A program made the translations under genes and the position numbers. From NCBI RefSeq assembly GCF_040115645.1, contig NC_089541.1, positions 5,394,001-5,458,000 on the forward strand: 64,000 nt of DNA. Reading direction: 5' to 3'. This DNA comes from Euwallacea fornicatus. Its lineage: Eukaryota > Arthropoda > Insecta > Coleoptera > Curculionidae. The notes beneath the pieces were generated by a model that saw only the letters and a program-made list of their open reading frames with translations, was not told where the DNA came from and ran no database searches. Positions 14,033 through 26,661 of the stretch are shown here, piece by piece; positions within the stretch are counted from its first letter, which is position 1, and the number at the start of each line of letters is the position of its first letter.

Positions 14033-14571
14033 GGTGTCAAGCAAAATATCAAAACGTTGTATTTTTACGTGTAAGGGAGGAAAACGAGATCGCCATGCAA
14101 CTAAGTGTATTTTTACCATTCGGTGTTTTCCCTTATACTGTATCGCCATTTTTCTATAGAAGACAGTCCCGTTTTCCTTCTCCTAAACAAAATGCAGCCA
14201 TTCTTGTTCGTAAATATCTGTGACTCGTAAATGATAACGTTTTATTATAAAGAGTTAGTGTTTGAACAACTATTGCTTTGTGGGAAATTGTTATTTTCAG
14301 AAAATATTTTAAAACCACAAAAATAAAAATATACCGATACACATTGTATATTTATAATGTAATTCTGAAGTATACCAGTATTTATTATACTGTGGACTAC
14401 ATTACAATGTTTATTTGTGTTTTATTTCAGGAAAAAAAAAACCATTTGTGCTCAATTACTATATTGAGAGGGCATTTTAAAATCAAACACAACAATGAGT
14501 AAATGAAATATTATATATAATACCTGCATTACGCCATTTGGAGTTAAGTTATTATAAAAAATTGTTCCAAC

Positions 14572-16160
14572 TTACTTTATTAACACAGCTGAATTCCATG
14601 GTCCACACAATACTTTATCAACATTTTCTTTAGAATAGTCATGAATAAAGGTAAAACAAAAATATTCCTTAACATTTTCATTTTTTAATTGTTTGTACTT
14701 ATTCCATCCAGATCCATACAAATGGCCATTTTCTAAAATAATATGAGTTTCCTTATTGACAGAAATTGTTTTTTCTTGCCAAAATAGAATTACAATCGTT
14801 AAACTAAATGTATAATAAATTCATATCTATTGTGTTAGCTTTAGTAAGATTGAGTCAGATTAGATTTAATTAAAATTATCATGTGTGGGCCTGAAATTCT
14901 CCTTATACTGCAACATAGAAAGTTTATTGTGCCTAAATATCTATTATAGTTCACCTAGACAATTTAGGGAAACAAGGAATAAACAAGGAAATCAATTAAT
15001 TATAACACTAATTGAGATTTTGTGAAAGGCCGAATGATCGAATTTGTAATCATCCTAGTTTTCAAAAATTAGTATTTCAATAGTTAGAGATTCACTTCAG
15101 ATTTTACAAAAACAAACTCCAAAAATAATTACTGACAACAATAGATCCTCTTCTAAGGAAACTGAAATTTTCCATTCACAGTGACCTAGCAAAATTCTAG
15201 GACACTTATTACTTCTTTAAACTCCATAAACTTTAAATGAGAACATATCCAAAAGACACTCACCCAACAAAACAATTGTGTGCTTATTCCCACAAGCAAC
15301 TTTAACAACATTTACATCTGATGGATTATCAGAAATATCTACTAGATGAGGAGTAGCCATAACAGAAACAATGTTCTCATCGTACGTAGAGGATACAGAT
15401 AGCCCTAGCTGCCCATTAGAATTCTGACCCCAGGTGTACAAATCTCCTTGCTCACTCACTGCAGCTGAATGCCAGTCTCCTTTATTTACAAAGTTTTATG
15501 TGCGAAGTTCCACTTAATCAATATGTTTACATTACCTGCTGCTATTGCTACAATTCTAAGCCCTGCCAATGCTTCAATTAATATTGGGTTTGGTTCATCA
15601 TCCAGTTGACCAGTCCCCAATTGTCCTTTAGTGCCTGCTCCAAAGGAATAAACATTTCCTTGCTTATCAAGCAATATACAATGCTCTCTTCCAGCTTGTA
15701 AGTCTACAATATTTTTGTTACAAAAATGCAACTTTTCTGGGATGCTATACACATATCCTTTAGCACTGTAGGCAACATTTAGTTTATCTCTTGCAGTGAT
15801 AATTTTAATTTTATCATTAGTATCTACTATAAAATTTGGCACCTTTACGAGCTCCCATGCATTCAGAGAGGTTTTAAACAGGTCTCCAGTAGATGAAAGA
15901 ATTAACAAATTTGAGGTGCTCAGTGTTACTTTAGCAATTTGAGATGAATTTGGCAAAATTAAATTCTCTCTTTTGTTACAGTTTTCACAATTTATTGTGC
16001 CTTTATTGTCAGTGACAATCACTGTCATGGTATGCCCCAGTAGGAAGTGCTCAATGTGGGGTTCTTCAAAAATGGTTACAAATTCCTCAACAATTCTCTT
16101 GAAATTGTTACCTTGATGTAATTGGTTATAAAGATTGAACCCTTTACATAATATCCGCAT
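14572..16160 (-). CDS. Rccd1: RCC1-domain-containing protein 1 (RCCD1-like)
   Basis: Three exons on the minus strand, 15536-16160, 15264-15479 and 14572-14774, give 347 residues, close to human RCCD1 (376). Introns are 56 bp and 489 bp with GT...AG ends and matching phase (1, 1). RCC1/beta-propeller repeats are clear: QGNVYSFGAGTKGQLGTG then AALAGLRIVAIAAGDWHSA, QGDLYTWGQNSNGQLG then VACGNKHT, and a last NGHLYGSGWNKYKQL blade before the end. In vertebrates RCCD1 binds the JmjC demethylase KDM8 and acts in chromatin and spindle organisation; that role here is by homology only. The start is the ATG at 16160. It is divergent from Arl3, whose ATG lies 188 bp away, so the two probably share a promoter region. 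Confidence 0.88.
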
Positions 16161-16348
16161 GGTAAATAAATATCGATTAAAACAGGATTTTCGATCTATT
16201 TGGGATTTGTAAACAGGCTAGCAGAACGTGTCAAGAACCAAACCAAAACAAACGTCCTGCTAGTTGACTGATAGGAAAGTACTATTTGACTACTTTTGAG
16301 GGTTTGTGGTGAAATTAAGGAAAGGAAATTGTGCCACATTTAAGTCAA
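16161..16348. promoter_or_regulatory. Bidirectional promoter region, Rccd1 / Arl3
   Basis: Only 188 bp separate the start codons of the two divergent genes, so both 5' UTRs and core promoters must lie here or overlap the first exons. No TATA box is placed with confidence. This is inferred from gene layout. Confidence 0.6.
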
Positions 16349-17795
16349 ATGGTGAGTTCAAACTGACTGAATCAAGGAAACTTTCCATTTGGATATTACA
16401 GTAAGAAAATGTAAAAAACAGAAACATTTGTTTTGTTGTGATACTCAAAAACTTACAATTGCCATAGAAACCTGGCTTGACATAACCTAAAATTAGTGAA
16501 AACAACGCTTGCTTGACAAATTTGATGATTACTCCGTCTTTGTCGTTTAAATTAAAATTTTTCTTATAGACAAAGACAAAAAATAGTAACCATCACGTCT
16601 GAGGTTGCTTTCATATTAGATACCAAGATGATGGAATTGTCACTTTTTAATTTTATACGATTTCACTTCTAGGGTCTTTTATCAATACTGAGGAAATTAA
16701 CTTCTGCACCCGAGCGCGAGCTGAGGTTACTACTTTTAGGCCTAGACAACGCTGGTAAAACTACCATCCTGAAAACTTTGGCATCGGAAGATATTACAAG
16801 CATAACACCAACTGCAGGTTTCAATATAAAATCTGTAATAAGCGAGGGATTTAAATTAAACGTTTGGGATATCGGGGGCCAACGAAAAATTCGGCCATAC
16901 TGGAAGAATTATTTCGAGAATACTGATGTTTTGGTACGTTAGCGACCACAATGACTATCTCAATTAGTAATTTCGCCTGCTTTACACAGAATCGTAGAAC
17001 ATTACAACTTATAGAACAGCTCAAAATCAAAATATGAAACAATTTGACAGTTTAAATCAATAAATCAGTAAGCTATAAAGGTAGAATTACGCCTCATAAA
17101 ACATTTTAATTTTATTTCCGATAAATCAATAAAATTAAATTGTTTTCTATATACCAGTTCTATAAAAGTTGTTAAAAAAATCACTCAGAAAAACGTACAA
17201 CAGACTTCCCAAGAAATTTTATAGAAGTATATTTTGCTGAGAAACTGAACAGAATAAAGCACAATGGTAATCAAATAGTCTGAACACTGTAAAAAAAGCT
17301 CCTGTGTAATAATTTACATTTCAAGCTGTGCCTACTTCTGGTAGTCTTCGGATTCTATTTATGAATGCTCAATATATAGCTGAAAGCTTTTTTCTTAAAA
17401 TAACTAACCTGATATAGAAATACCTATCTGAATTTTTAATGAAATTCACATATGTATATGATACAATTTGCTAGTAATGTTTCTGACTTTCATACCGTTA
17501 TACAACCTAATTTTAGATCTACGTGGTAGACTCGGCTGACAAGAAACGCTTAGAAGAAACAGGAATAGAGCTCTACGAGCTCCTCAGTGATAGCAAATTA
17601 AACAACGTACCATTACTAGTTTACGCAAACAAGCAGGACCTGCCAGACTCTCTTCCAGCTGCAGAGCTGGCTCAGGCACTAGGGCTACCTTCGATTAAAG
17701 ACCGGACCTGGCAGATTCAAGCTTGCACTGCATGTACAGGGACCGGGGTCCGCGAGGGAATGGAATGGGTCTGCAAGAATATTAAGAAAAAGTAG
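16349..17795 (+). CDS. Arl3: ADP-ribosylation factor-like GTPase 3
   Basis: Small GTPase that releases lipidated cargo from UNC119/PDE6D carriers, mainly for cilia; the Drosophila orthologue is dead end (dnd). Exon 1 codes only the initiator Met (16349-16351, followed by a perfect GTGAGT donor). Exons 2 and 3 are 16673-16933 and 17517-17795, all phase 0. The protein has 180 residues against 182 in human. Seen: Gly2, the Arf-type N-myristoylation position (Arl3 itself is generally reported as not myristoylated); P-loop GLDNAGKT (24-31); switch-1 Thr within ITPTAGFNIKS; switch-2 WDIGGQRKIRPYW; NKQD base-recognition motif; and WVCKN near the end. The only doubt is the one-codon first exon, but ATG|GGT joins in frame to the expected MGLLSILRK start. 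Confidence 0.95.
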
Positions 17796-19939
17796 CGGGA
17801 CGAAATGGGAATTAAACCATGAGATCAAATAAAATCTTCATAAAGAGTTTCAGGGATTTAAATAATTGATGGGGTTGAAAAATGCGTTTTTAATGTTTGA
17901 AGAAGGTTAACGATGGATTATTGTAGATACCTAATTAGAATGTATAAAAGATGTTTCCATTATAAGACACTTCATTTTGGAATCTCGCAGAAGATGAAAC
18001 ATACAGATATATCTAATAAATGTCGATTTCCGCGTTTCTGTAATTAGTAATATTCATAATATACAAAACGAATACGGTTTTCATTCAGATTATCATCAAT
18101 AAAAATTACACAACTCCATATATTTAACCAACTTTGTATAGTTTTCTGTTTTCGACATTCCATTGATATGACTCCAATTTTAAATACTCTGTAGACACAG
18201 AATTCGCCAAAGCAAATAGTACACCGAAATTCAAGTTTATGTGATATTAGAAAGTGAACATTTTTTTTTTGCATTTAAAGTGAGACAGATAATGACAATG
18301 ATCATAATGTAGTAACAGATGATCATTAAAAAAACTCGCAATAGGCGGTTAACCGAAAACGTAAAACATTGATTAAACTATTTCCTATTTACCATCGAAC
18401 ATCTGACACATCCACACCAACTAATGAATTTTTTGCTTGAGGTTTTTTTATGAATCACTCTTTAGTTACACCTAAGAAAAGTAATTTAAAAATTTGATTA
18501 AAATGAATTAAAAATTATCAGGATATCATTGGCGGCTCAAAATGTTTTAGGACCTATCAATTTCCTAAAATTAGTTTTCCTATTACTTAATTATTAATAT
18601 GGTTAATAGTCTTTTCTACAAATTAAAACTGAAAATCTCGACAGTCCTTTATGCACCTTTACCATACTCAATATACTTTTATCATTTCAATTTGTTTTGT
18701 CGGGGGCCGCTAGTTATATATTTCTAATAAAATGAAATAACGCTTAAATTTCTTGTTCAATTCCAGCCAAACACAAGATTTTGCCATAATATTGTTTGTT
18801 TAGGCGGATGCTGTGGCTAATTATTGTAGATCCGAATCATCCACTATAGTTACTAGTATTTAGACTTGATAAGCATTGGTCTTAAGGAATTTAATTATTT
18901 AGAGTTCAATTTAGTTGAAAATATATTTAGATTTACTACATGTGTTAATAAAATTAGGGCTTTATCACTATTAGCATGTGTTGTCCATACAAACCATCTC
19001 AGGTGAAGGTATACATAAAATAACGGCTTTTTTGAGAAAAAAAATTAAAAATTATCATATACAAGGTGTCCGTTTTACGAGCTTTACCTGCTTTACACTA
19101 CCAATACGATCTCAGTTGTCTTAAGAAATAGGAAATGGGTTAAATTAAGGCAAATTTGTATAAATTAAAACTCAAGAAGAATAGGTTTTCAAATCAGCAG
19201 CGTTATCCATACTTTTCTAAAAGTCCGTAAAAAACTGAAATATGGTTTTGTGTTTAGATGAGGTCGAAATATTCGAAAGAGTCTATTTCGAGTACTTTTT
19301 AATAGCGTTATCAATTTATTTCCATTGCATCAAGTTTCTAGTTATGAAGCGTACCTTTTTTTTGACGAACCATTTTTTCGGTAGTGTCACTCAAATGGGA
19401 CGCTTGCCAAAAAATATAATTTTGTATTTAAACCAATATGACAATATTAACTATGACATAGGTCATATCAATTAACTTGGAATAATATATTTATATAAAG
19501 AAACAAATATGAAATGTGAGAGCCATAAAAAAAACAAGTCACATTTCATGCTTAGGATACCTAGAGCAATAGAAGAAAACTAAAAACGTCGTTAGAAAAT
19601 ACTGCGCATCGGCCCTTACAAACGTTTGAGTTTCATGTTATAATGAACCCTTCCTAATTTTTAAACAAAAACTAAATTTCAGTTTTTTATGCAGATTAGA
19701 ACTTTAATTTTTTTTTAACAAATTGAAACTCTTATGAGCCATACATATGTACATGTATAATCAATAAACTAAACTATATGAAGAAAATATCACTATTAAT
19801 GGCACAAGTTTTGTGGCCCCTTAATTAAGGTTGGTGATTTAGGTTGAGAACAAATATTATAAAAAATGGTAATATCTATTAAACCAAACAGAACTACAGA
19901 ACCAGCCTGAAATTATCCCAACACGTTCTTTTTCAAAAA
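17796..19939. other. Intergenic, Arl3 3' end to three-rows 3' end
   Basis: Both flanking genes end here (convergent). An AATAAA at 17828-17833 lies 33 bp after the Arl3 stop and is the likely polyadenylation signal. At about 19065 there is a tatacaaggtgtcc sequence resembling a DNA-transposon end. No coding exon was found, which matters for whether the neighbouring separase-like gene carries a protease domain. Confidence 0.6.
17828..17833 (+). terminator. Polyadenylation signal of Arl3
   Basis: Canonical AATAAA 33 bp downstream of the Arl3 stop codon. Confidence 0.7.
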
Positions 19940-22900
19940 CTACTTACTCCCTGCAGTTTTAACTTCACGTTTATTAACTGAAGACCTCAATTTTTTAAGA
20001 ACCAAAGCCCGTTTTGCCGTATTTGCTTCCTTTTCCGGAGTATCCAACACTATAGAATTACCATTGCTACTGGAAGTCGCTTCAGAAGGCACTTCGCTTG
20101 GCAACTCTAATTCTAGATTTATATTCTTTTTCAGTCGTTTCGAGGTAGTGTTTTCTTTAATCTTCTTTGTTAGCAGTGGAGCTGTGCTCATTTTTGAGGA
20201 AGACCCTGCTTTAACAATCCCGGTTTGAGTGGTACCTAAACTATCAAAATCGCCTACAGATTTTGAAGGTTGTTTCTTGCATTTTAAGTCTGCAATATCT
20301 TCTTGGGTGGCATCACTTTCAGACGTTGTAGCTCTCTGCTTCTTATTGCTTTGCTTTCCGTAACTTCGAGTTTTAGGCCGATCATCTGAGAAAATAGGTA
20401 TTTTCGGCGTAGCAAGAGGAATCAAAAAGGGAGCAACTGACATGGGAGTAGTGCAAGCTTTGCTGCTTTTTTTCTTAGGAATTACAAGTGTACTGGAATC
20501 AACAGTCTTGTTAGCAGTCTTGCCTTTAGTAACAGGTTTTTCATCTGGCGAGTCTGGGAAAATACATTTTTGGGGCTTTCTTCGTCTAGGTGGAGAATAG
20601 TGCGGCAACCCATTTACCATTACCGTAACTGGAACAGTCTTAGAAACGGGCGTCGTCGGGAAATTCTCACTCGTGACTTGAAGAGCGCAAGCATCGTGTT
20701 TAAGCAATTTGATATTATCTTGCTCTTTATCAAACATAATATAACCCGCTCTCTGCAGTAAAGCATCCTGATAAAGCCACACTAACTTAGTCTTTTTAGG
20801 CCTCAACACATGCATCAATAAACTGTTTACTTCCAGTCTCTCAGATAGCCGACCTGTACGACTCAAATGAAAGCTATAATCGTACAAAATGTTGGCATAA
20901 GGCTCCAAGAAAACGTCATCAAATTGTGGAAGAAACGAAGCTGGTATCATGTCAGAGCGTTTGTCTTTGTACGTGCGCTGTAAAGTGTCATAAATCGCTA
21001 AACACCCAGTGATAATTTCTTCGGAAACTTTATCATCTTTATAGTGCATGTTAACCAGCGCGTTTAAGTGATACTTTTGTAGAAGCAGCTGCTGAAATTC
21101 TAGAGAATGACACATTAGGCATTGGCACGTTTTGTTATGAGAGAGAAATTCGGGATATTTGAAGCCGTGTACGGTTAAGGTTGGAGAAGACGGTGAAAAT
21201 TGCCTGAAATGGGAAAACAATAATTTAAAATAAAAAAATACACTCAGTTCTTAACAAAATGACGCACATAAAAAATTAGCTGCTATTTTAGGAACTAGGC
21301 GCAAAAAAAACTTTACCTATAATGTTTGGGACCGGTCAGCATCAACTCCTCAATCAAATCACTGCATTCATTGACTTGCTTTTCGAGATCTTTCCTCTCA
21401 TCTTGGATCATTATGTTTTCAGTAGGCGCAACGCCAGGCTTCACAGTGTTTATGCATAAAATGTCATCTATGCCGTTCAATTTTGCCGTGCAATTATCCA
21501 TATTTCCCGTAAACAAATCTGAGTGTGCTAAAAGAATCAGCAGAGACACACACCTGAGAGGAAGAACTAACTGTTGCGCCAAATCTACTAAGTTCCCTGA
21601 ATATGCTCGTAAGTCACGGGGAAGACGCATGAGTTTGTAGGTTTTCGCTAGTTCGTATACCGCATCAAATAGGATGCTTAAATCATAGCCAGACGCTTAA
21701 ATAAAGTTTACAATTATTAGGTGTTTGTACTAAGTTTATTTTTGAAAACTTACGGGGTATTTTCTTAGTTATTGCAAGGGCAGTGTCAAAAGCCATATGC
21801 AATTTAAAGGTCATGGGCTCTCTCTCGTGTTCTGCCTCGATAAAAGCACAATTCCTGGTTAATTTGTACAACACAATATTCAGATCTGTATTTAAGATTT
21901 TGAATTCGTCTTTCTCTTTGTTAGCTAAATAGAGACCGTGTGCGATCTGCCAAGATTTGTATGATTTTTTGGGGTCGACGTATAAAAATGCTTTTGATTT
22001 GCAGATGTGATAAATTGCAAGAGTTCTACTATGACTAAAAATGGTAACTTGTGTAAATACACGTTTCAAAACAACTGAAAAAACTTACAGTTCTTCTGTT
22101 TCTAATAATTTTACTAATTCATCCCCTTTAGACACAAAAGAATCTATTAGGTCGCTTTTAACGTCACTAGATTCAATAATAAACCCAAGAATAGATAATT
22201 GCAAACTAGAATCTCCAGCCTTTTCCGCCCATTTTAACGCCATAGCAAAACACAGAATACTGGACATTGAAATGTAGTGTAGCCTAGAAATCAATGATTT
22301 TCAAACTTTTGCTATCGTTTTATTTTTCGGTTTAGGTACCTACCTATATGTAAACCCCATGGATATTAACAGCACAGAAATATTTTTTGTAATATAATTG
22401 TCTGTAAAGTTTTCATCCGATACACTACTGATTAAATCTCGGGACAAGTTTAGTAATTCTAAAGTGTCGATTAATTTGCTTAAACGCAGTCCTGAGTACG
22501 CAGAAACTATGTCGCATTCATCGTTCGCATTTTTGGGAACTGGCTCAGTTTTTTCATAGCTTTTCGCCTTGTGTAGAGCTACAAAATTTATCCTTATAAA
22601 ATCATATATGATCTTACATACAACTCATTACCCAGTTTTGTCTTTTCCATTTCCTGCAGGTTTCTATCAGCAATTCCTTTAAAAACGGCTTGAAAGTAGT
22701 AAAAGTATGTCACTGCTATTGCAACTTTAAGCAAGGAATTTGAAGAATCTTTTGCTAAAACTTTCTCCATCTTCTTGATAACAGTAGGAAATAGTAAACA
22801 CATATCTTCATGAATACGGATATCACCCCGTACGTAAATACGTAGAATTGCCAAATATGCGACTGTTTCAATATCTGCTATCTATTTTGAGAAAAAATAA

Positions 22901-25465
22901 TGGATAAGACGTGTTTTGTGTAAAAGAGTAACAAATGTACTTGAGTAAGGTGTGAAAATGTGGCCATCATTGAAGTCCTACTCCTCCAGACGGAATTATA
23001 TAAGTTTAATTCAAAAAGAGTAAGTTCTACTTGCTTTTCCTGTGTAAACAACGGGTCGATATTCACGATATTGCAGAGTTCTTTACTCTGCTGTTGCAAA
23101 ACTCTAACTATTGTCAGGTCATTTGCATTAATACTATCCTTTAATTTCGACTAAAATCAATGAAAAAATTTACCTGACAACTTCATATATATTATGAAAA
23201 TAGTACCTACCTTTGGAACAATCCACCAACTTTGCATAAAAGAGCTGCTGTCTTTTGTATACAACAAACAGTATAAAGCAGCCAACCCCATACAATGAAT
23301 AAAATTTTCATTTTTCAAATCAGCATCACACAATGCTTTGAAAATACACGTAACGGGATACCGCCATTCATCCTCTTCAAAACCACTGATGTACCAAATA
23401 GTAAATATATTTCTCAAGAAGCATATATTTACAACTTGGTGGGCTTCATTTTTTTGTTGGAAAAGTACTACGCCAATATTGTAGGTGTTGGTCAGTAGTT
23501 CCTTGCAGTCATGAGTCCATCCTTGACATTCTTTTTGTTTCAATGGCTTGACTAGATCAAAATAATATTGGAGAGAGTTGCTCAAGATTGAGAAAAAACT
23601 GCTATTGGCGATGTTTGTTTTGCTGATGTAGGACTTTATTAAACTTGTTAATGCGTTTCCAATTCTGAGTGCTCCTGAGTAATTTCTAGCAATGGCACAT
23701 CCACAGCTGCATGACTTTTGAGTTTCAGATATTACTACACCAGGCACAAGATCTTCAGTGAAATATTTTAATATATACAATAAAGCTTTTGGTGTCATTT
23801 CACACCAGCAATGGAATCCTTCATTCTTGTAGTATACCAGAAGAGATCGTAGAGGGCTTTCAATAAAGGGAAAAATTTGAGTGAACAACTTTTTGTTACT
23901 GCTTTTGTAACTATTTAGAAGTGACTTGATGGCATCAGCATTCTTTTCTATTTGTTCTAATTTCGTAGGTAATAAAGTCAGAACAGTCTTAAAAATTGCA
24001 TGAGAACTTTGCAGATTTTGGTCTTTGAGTTGCTGCGTAATTCGCGTTTCAACAGCCATTAAAAACTCTTCACAGAATTCAAATTTTTTACTTTCAATTA
24101 GGCTTGAGAGTATATCTGAGTAAATTGATACTAAGGCCACTTGAGTTGTACTGTTACATGTAGTTTTGGCACATTTCAATGCAACAATATCCAATACTAT
24201 ACAATAAAACTTCAATAATTGATCACTAGATACTTCCAATGCATGAAGTTGATAATAATATTTATGAGCAAAAGAACACAACTCTTCAACATTTCCTGAG
24301 AGATTCTGTAATTTAAGGACTATTTTCAAAATATCTATTAAATGCTTATTTTGTTTTTTATCTTTAGCCTTTGCTAATAAGCATATATTGTATGCTATTA
24401 GTTGTACAATATTTGAGTACACTGTTGTTGCTGCTGCATTTTTGTAGAATGTAGGTAACAAGAGTGGTTTGAGCTTGACGAGGTCTTCATATCTTTTCTA
24501 GGGATGTAAGAAAAATGGTTTTACCAATTTGCTGCTTGTTATTAACTGTTGTTTTAGCTCAAATAAAATAATTATAAAGGGGTGATTTATTATAGTGCAA
24601 ATGATAAAAATTTACTAGCAGATATTTTTAACTAATATTGATAATTATGGAAATATTTTATAAATGTAATTTTTACAAGATTATTTTAGTGTTAAGGAAG
24701 TTTCTGGCAGGTAATCACTTGTGTGTATGTGGTACAACCATCAAATATTATTTGAATGCATCAATATTAAGCAACTAGTGACCAAATCTGCCAAATATTG
24801 GTGATTACCTCCTGAAAATTTTTAGGATAACAATTATAGAATTATTGAAGGAGAAAATACAGTTAACAATAATTTTACAATTGGTTGGAAAGTAAAAATT
24901 ATATATGATTCTTGAATAATTATGATAGAGACATTATATTCTTAGAATTATTATAAATTAATTAAAAAGTAGATTTTTGAAAAGAAAAACAAATAATTGC
25001 CAATACAACACTCTTAAAGAATTAATTTCTACTTTAGATGGCTATTTATATCGGAATGTGTGAGATTGGGAATGAAAATTATCTAATGAAGTGCCCAATG
25101 GCAACTTTTTGACTAATCAACATTGACAAAACTTTATTCTTCCTCTTACTATAGAACCAGGCTGGGTTTCTTCTACTTACCATAAGGCAGACCATTTTTG
25201 TTATATGGTAAACACTTGCAAAATAGTCATTGACATTTATACATTCTACTGTATGTATGTTCTGGACAACTTTATTGCAAAGCTTTTCCAAACAGTTTAC
25301 TTCACATGTCTCAGTACGATAGTAGCAGGCACAGGATATGGCATGAATAACTTTCACGGCCGTTTCAGTTACCAAATTGGTTTCATTACACAATTCCAAA
25401 GCTTGGGAGAATTTTCCTTCTTTTGCCAGTAATGTAATCTCCCTTATTTTGCTCATTTTAACCAT
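19940..25465 (-). CDS. thr: Three rows / separase N-terminal-like protein
   Basis: Nine minus-strand exons: 25181-25465, 23211-24497, 22941-23150, 22632-22881, 22344-22578, 22089-22283, 21754-22034, 21317-21695 and 19940-21203. All have GT...AG ends and matching phases, giving 1461 residues. Residues 1 to about 1240 are alpha-helical repeat-like (Leu/Lys/Ser-rich, many short helices). A CxCxxC cluster follows His-Asn-Lys-Thr (Cys 1067, 1069, 1072), and the last ~210 residues are basic and disordered. Length and layout match Drosophila three rows (about 1380 residues), the separate N-terminal separase subunit. The C50 peptidase domain of ordinary separases is not encoded here, nor in the 2.1 kb before Arl3. 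The call rests on architecture and the Cys cluster, not an alignment. The first in-frame ATG is at 25465. A gtaagt donor at 19947 just before the stop could allow a further small exon. Confidence 0.65.
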
Positions 25466-26661
25466 TTGTGACACTAAATGACATGTTTAAATGGGATCGG
25501 AACTCATGACATGAGAATTATTTCTCTTTCTGGGTTATGATGGCGTCTCGTCGCATCACCGACATGCCGTCAAATGGTCATTGTTTATTAAAAAATAATG
25601 CCGAACAGGATTAGTTTGACCTTCAGCCGGAGTCGCATGCGCCACTGGTCAGCGCATCCGATACGATAATTTTAAAGAATTATAATTTCTGATAAACTGT
25701 ATGTAATTGAAAAATATTGAAAATAATAAATTAAGAAATTTAAATGGTTAGGAATAAAATTTCTTTGATTAAAATAATTAAACAAAGTATATATAAAAAG
25801 AGCAGAGAGATCTGAAAAGGAATGAGAGCTAAGTGTTGGGTTGGTTATCCAGAGGCCACTCAGAACGCAGTAAATAATGCGTAACTAATTTCACGGGGAT
25901 AAATTTGAATTAAATTTGCTGTTGAAAGCAAACAAAAAAAGTGAAAACTTCTATACAAAGGTTTAGGAAAATAGATGATTAACTAAATTCTCATTTTTCA
26001 AAATGAAATTTATTAAAACACAAGTTTAAAAAATCCTGATGTTATGGTGAAGGAAATTAATAGTGCTGGTTCAAAAATTATATTCAAACCAAAGTTAGCT
26101 TTTGTAGGAAAATATATATAAAAGATCAGGCGAATCGAAACCTGAAAATAAGTGGTGTAGTTGGACACTTTAAGTCTCGCAACTCGGAAACCTTTAAAAA
26201 AAAACCTAACAAAAGTAACAGGGTTCTTAATAAACATACAAAATACCGTAGCTGGGTGCCCTAAAGTTCATTATTGTATATTTTCAGTTAAAGGATGGTA
26301 CTGGATACCCACATAGACAGAGTTTTATGATACATCAGATTCTTTTTAGTTAAGCCTGAAAGACAATTTATTCAAGTACATTTCTTAGAAAAGCGAATAG
26401 CACAATTAAAAAAAGAACCGTTTGTTCAGCGAGGCAGCAAAATTTTTATTAGAATGAAACCTCACAAGATAGGGTTAAATGGCGGCGTAAAAGATTTTGA
26501 ACATAATAAAATATAATACAAAATTTAAGAATAAATACTATAGACATATTACCTTTGGTGAAAATTCCGATCATCCGTTATTTCTTGACACTGACAAGAG
26601 TGACAGATTGACAGGTGATTGGAATTAGGCAAGAATATGATAATCTCTAAAAAATGAAAAA
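25466..26661. promoter_or_regulatory. Divergent intergenic region, three rows / MetAP2
   Basis: 1.2 kb between two oppositely oriented start codons; it must hold both promoters. A GC-richer patch (about 25,610-25,665) near the three-rows side could be core promoter. A uORF-like ATG at 26653 precedes the MetAP2 start out of frame and ends after six codons. Confidence 0.45.

Larger units (their letters stand above)
7089..14571. other. E93 3' flank, probably long 3' UTR, then gene-free
   Basis: About 7.5 kb with no convincing coding frame on either strand. The first kilobases probably contain the E93 3' UTR, but no single polyadenylation site can be chosen by eye. Present are a perfect 18-bp palindrome at 9286-9303 and a short hairpin at 13990-14032. 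A 141-codon minus frame at 8549-8974 is low-complexity and judged spurious. Confidence 0.4.

Noticed and set aside
17796..19939. Expected C50 peptidase exons of a full-length separase
   Set aside because: No frame on the minus strand in this gap has coding character or the His/Cys catalytic motifs; the gene seems to stop at 19940 or shortly after.
25466..25474. Start of the three-rows-like gene at 25474
   Set aside because: That codon is GTG; the first ATG in frame is at 25465.
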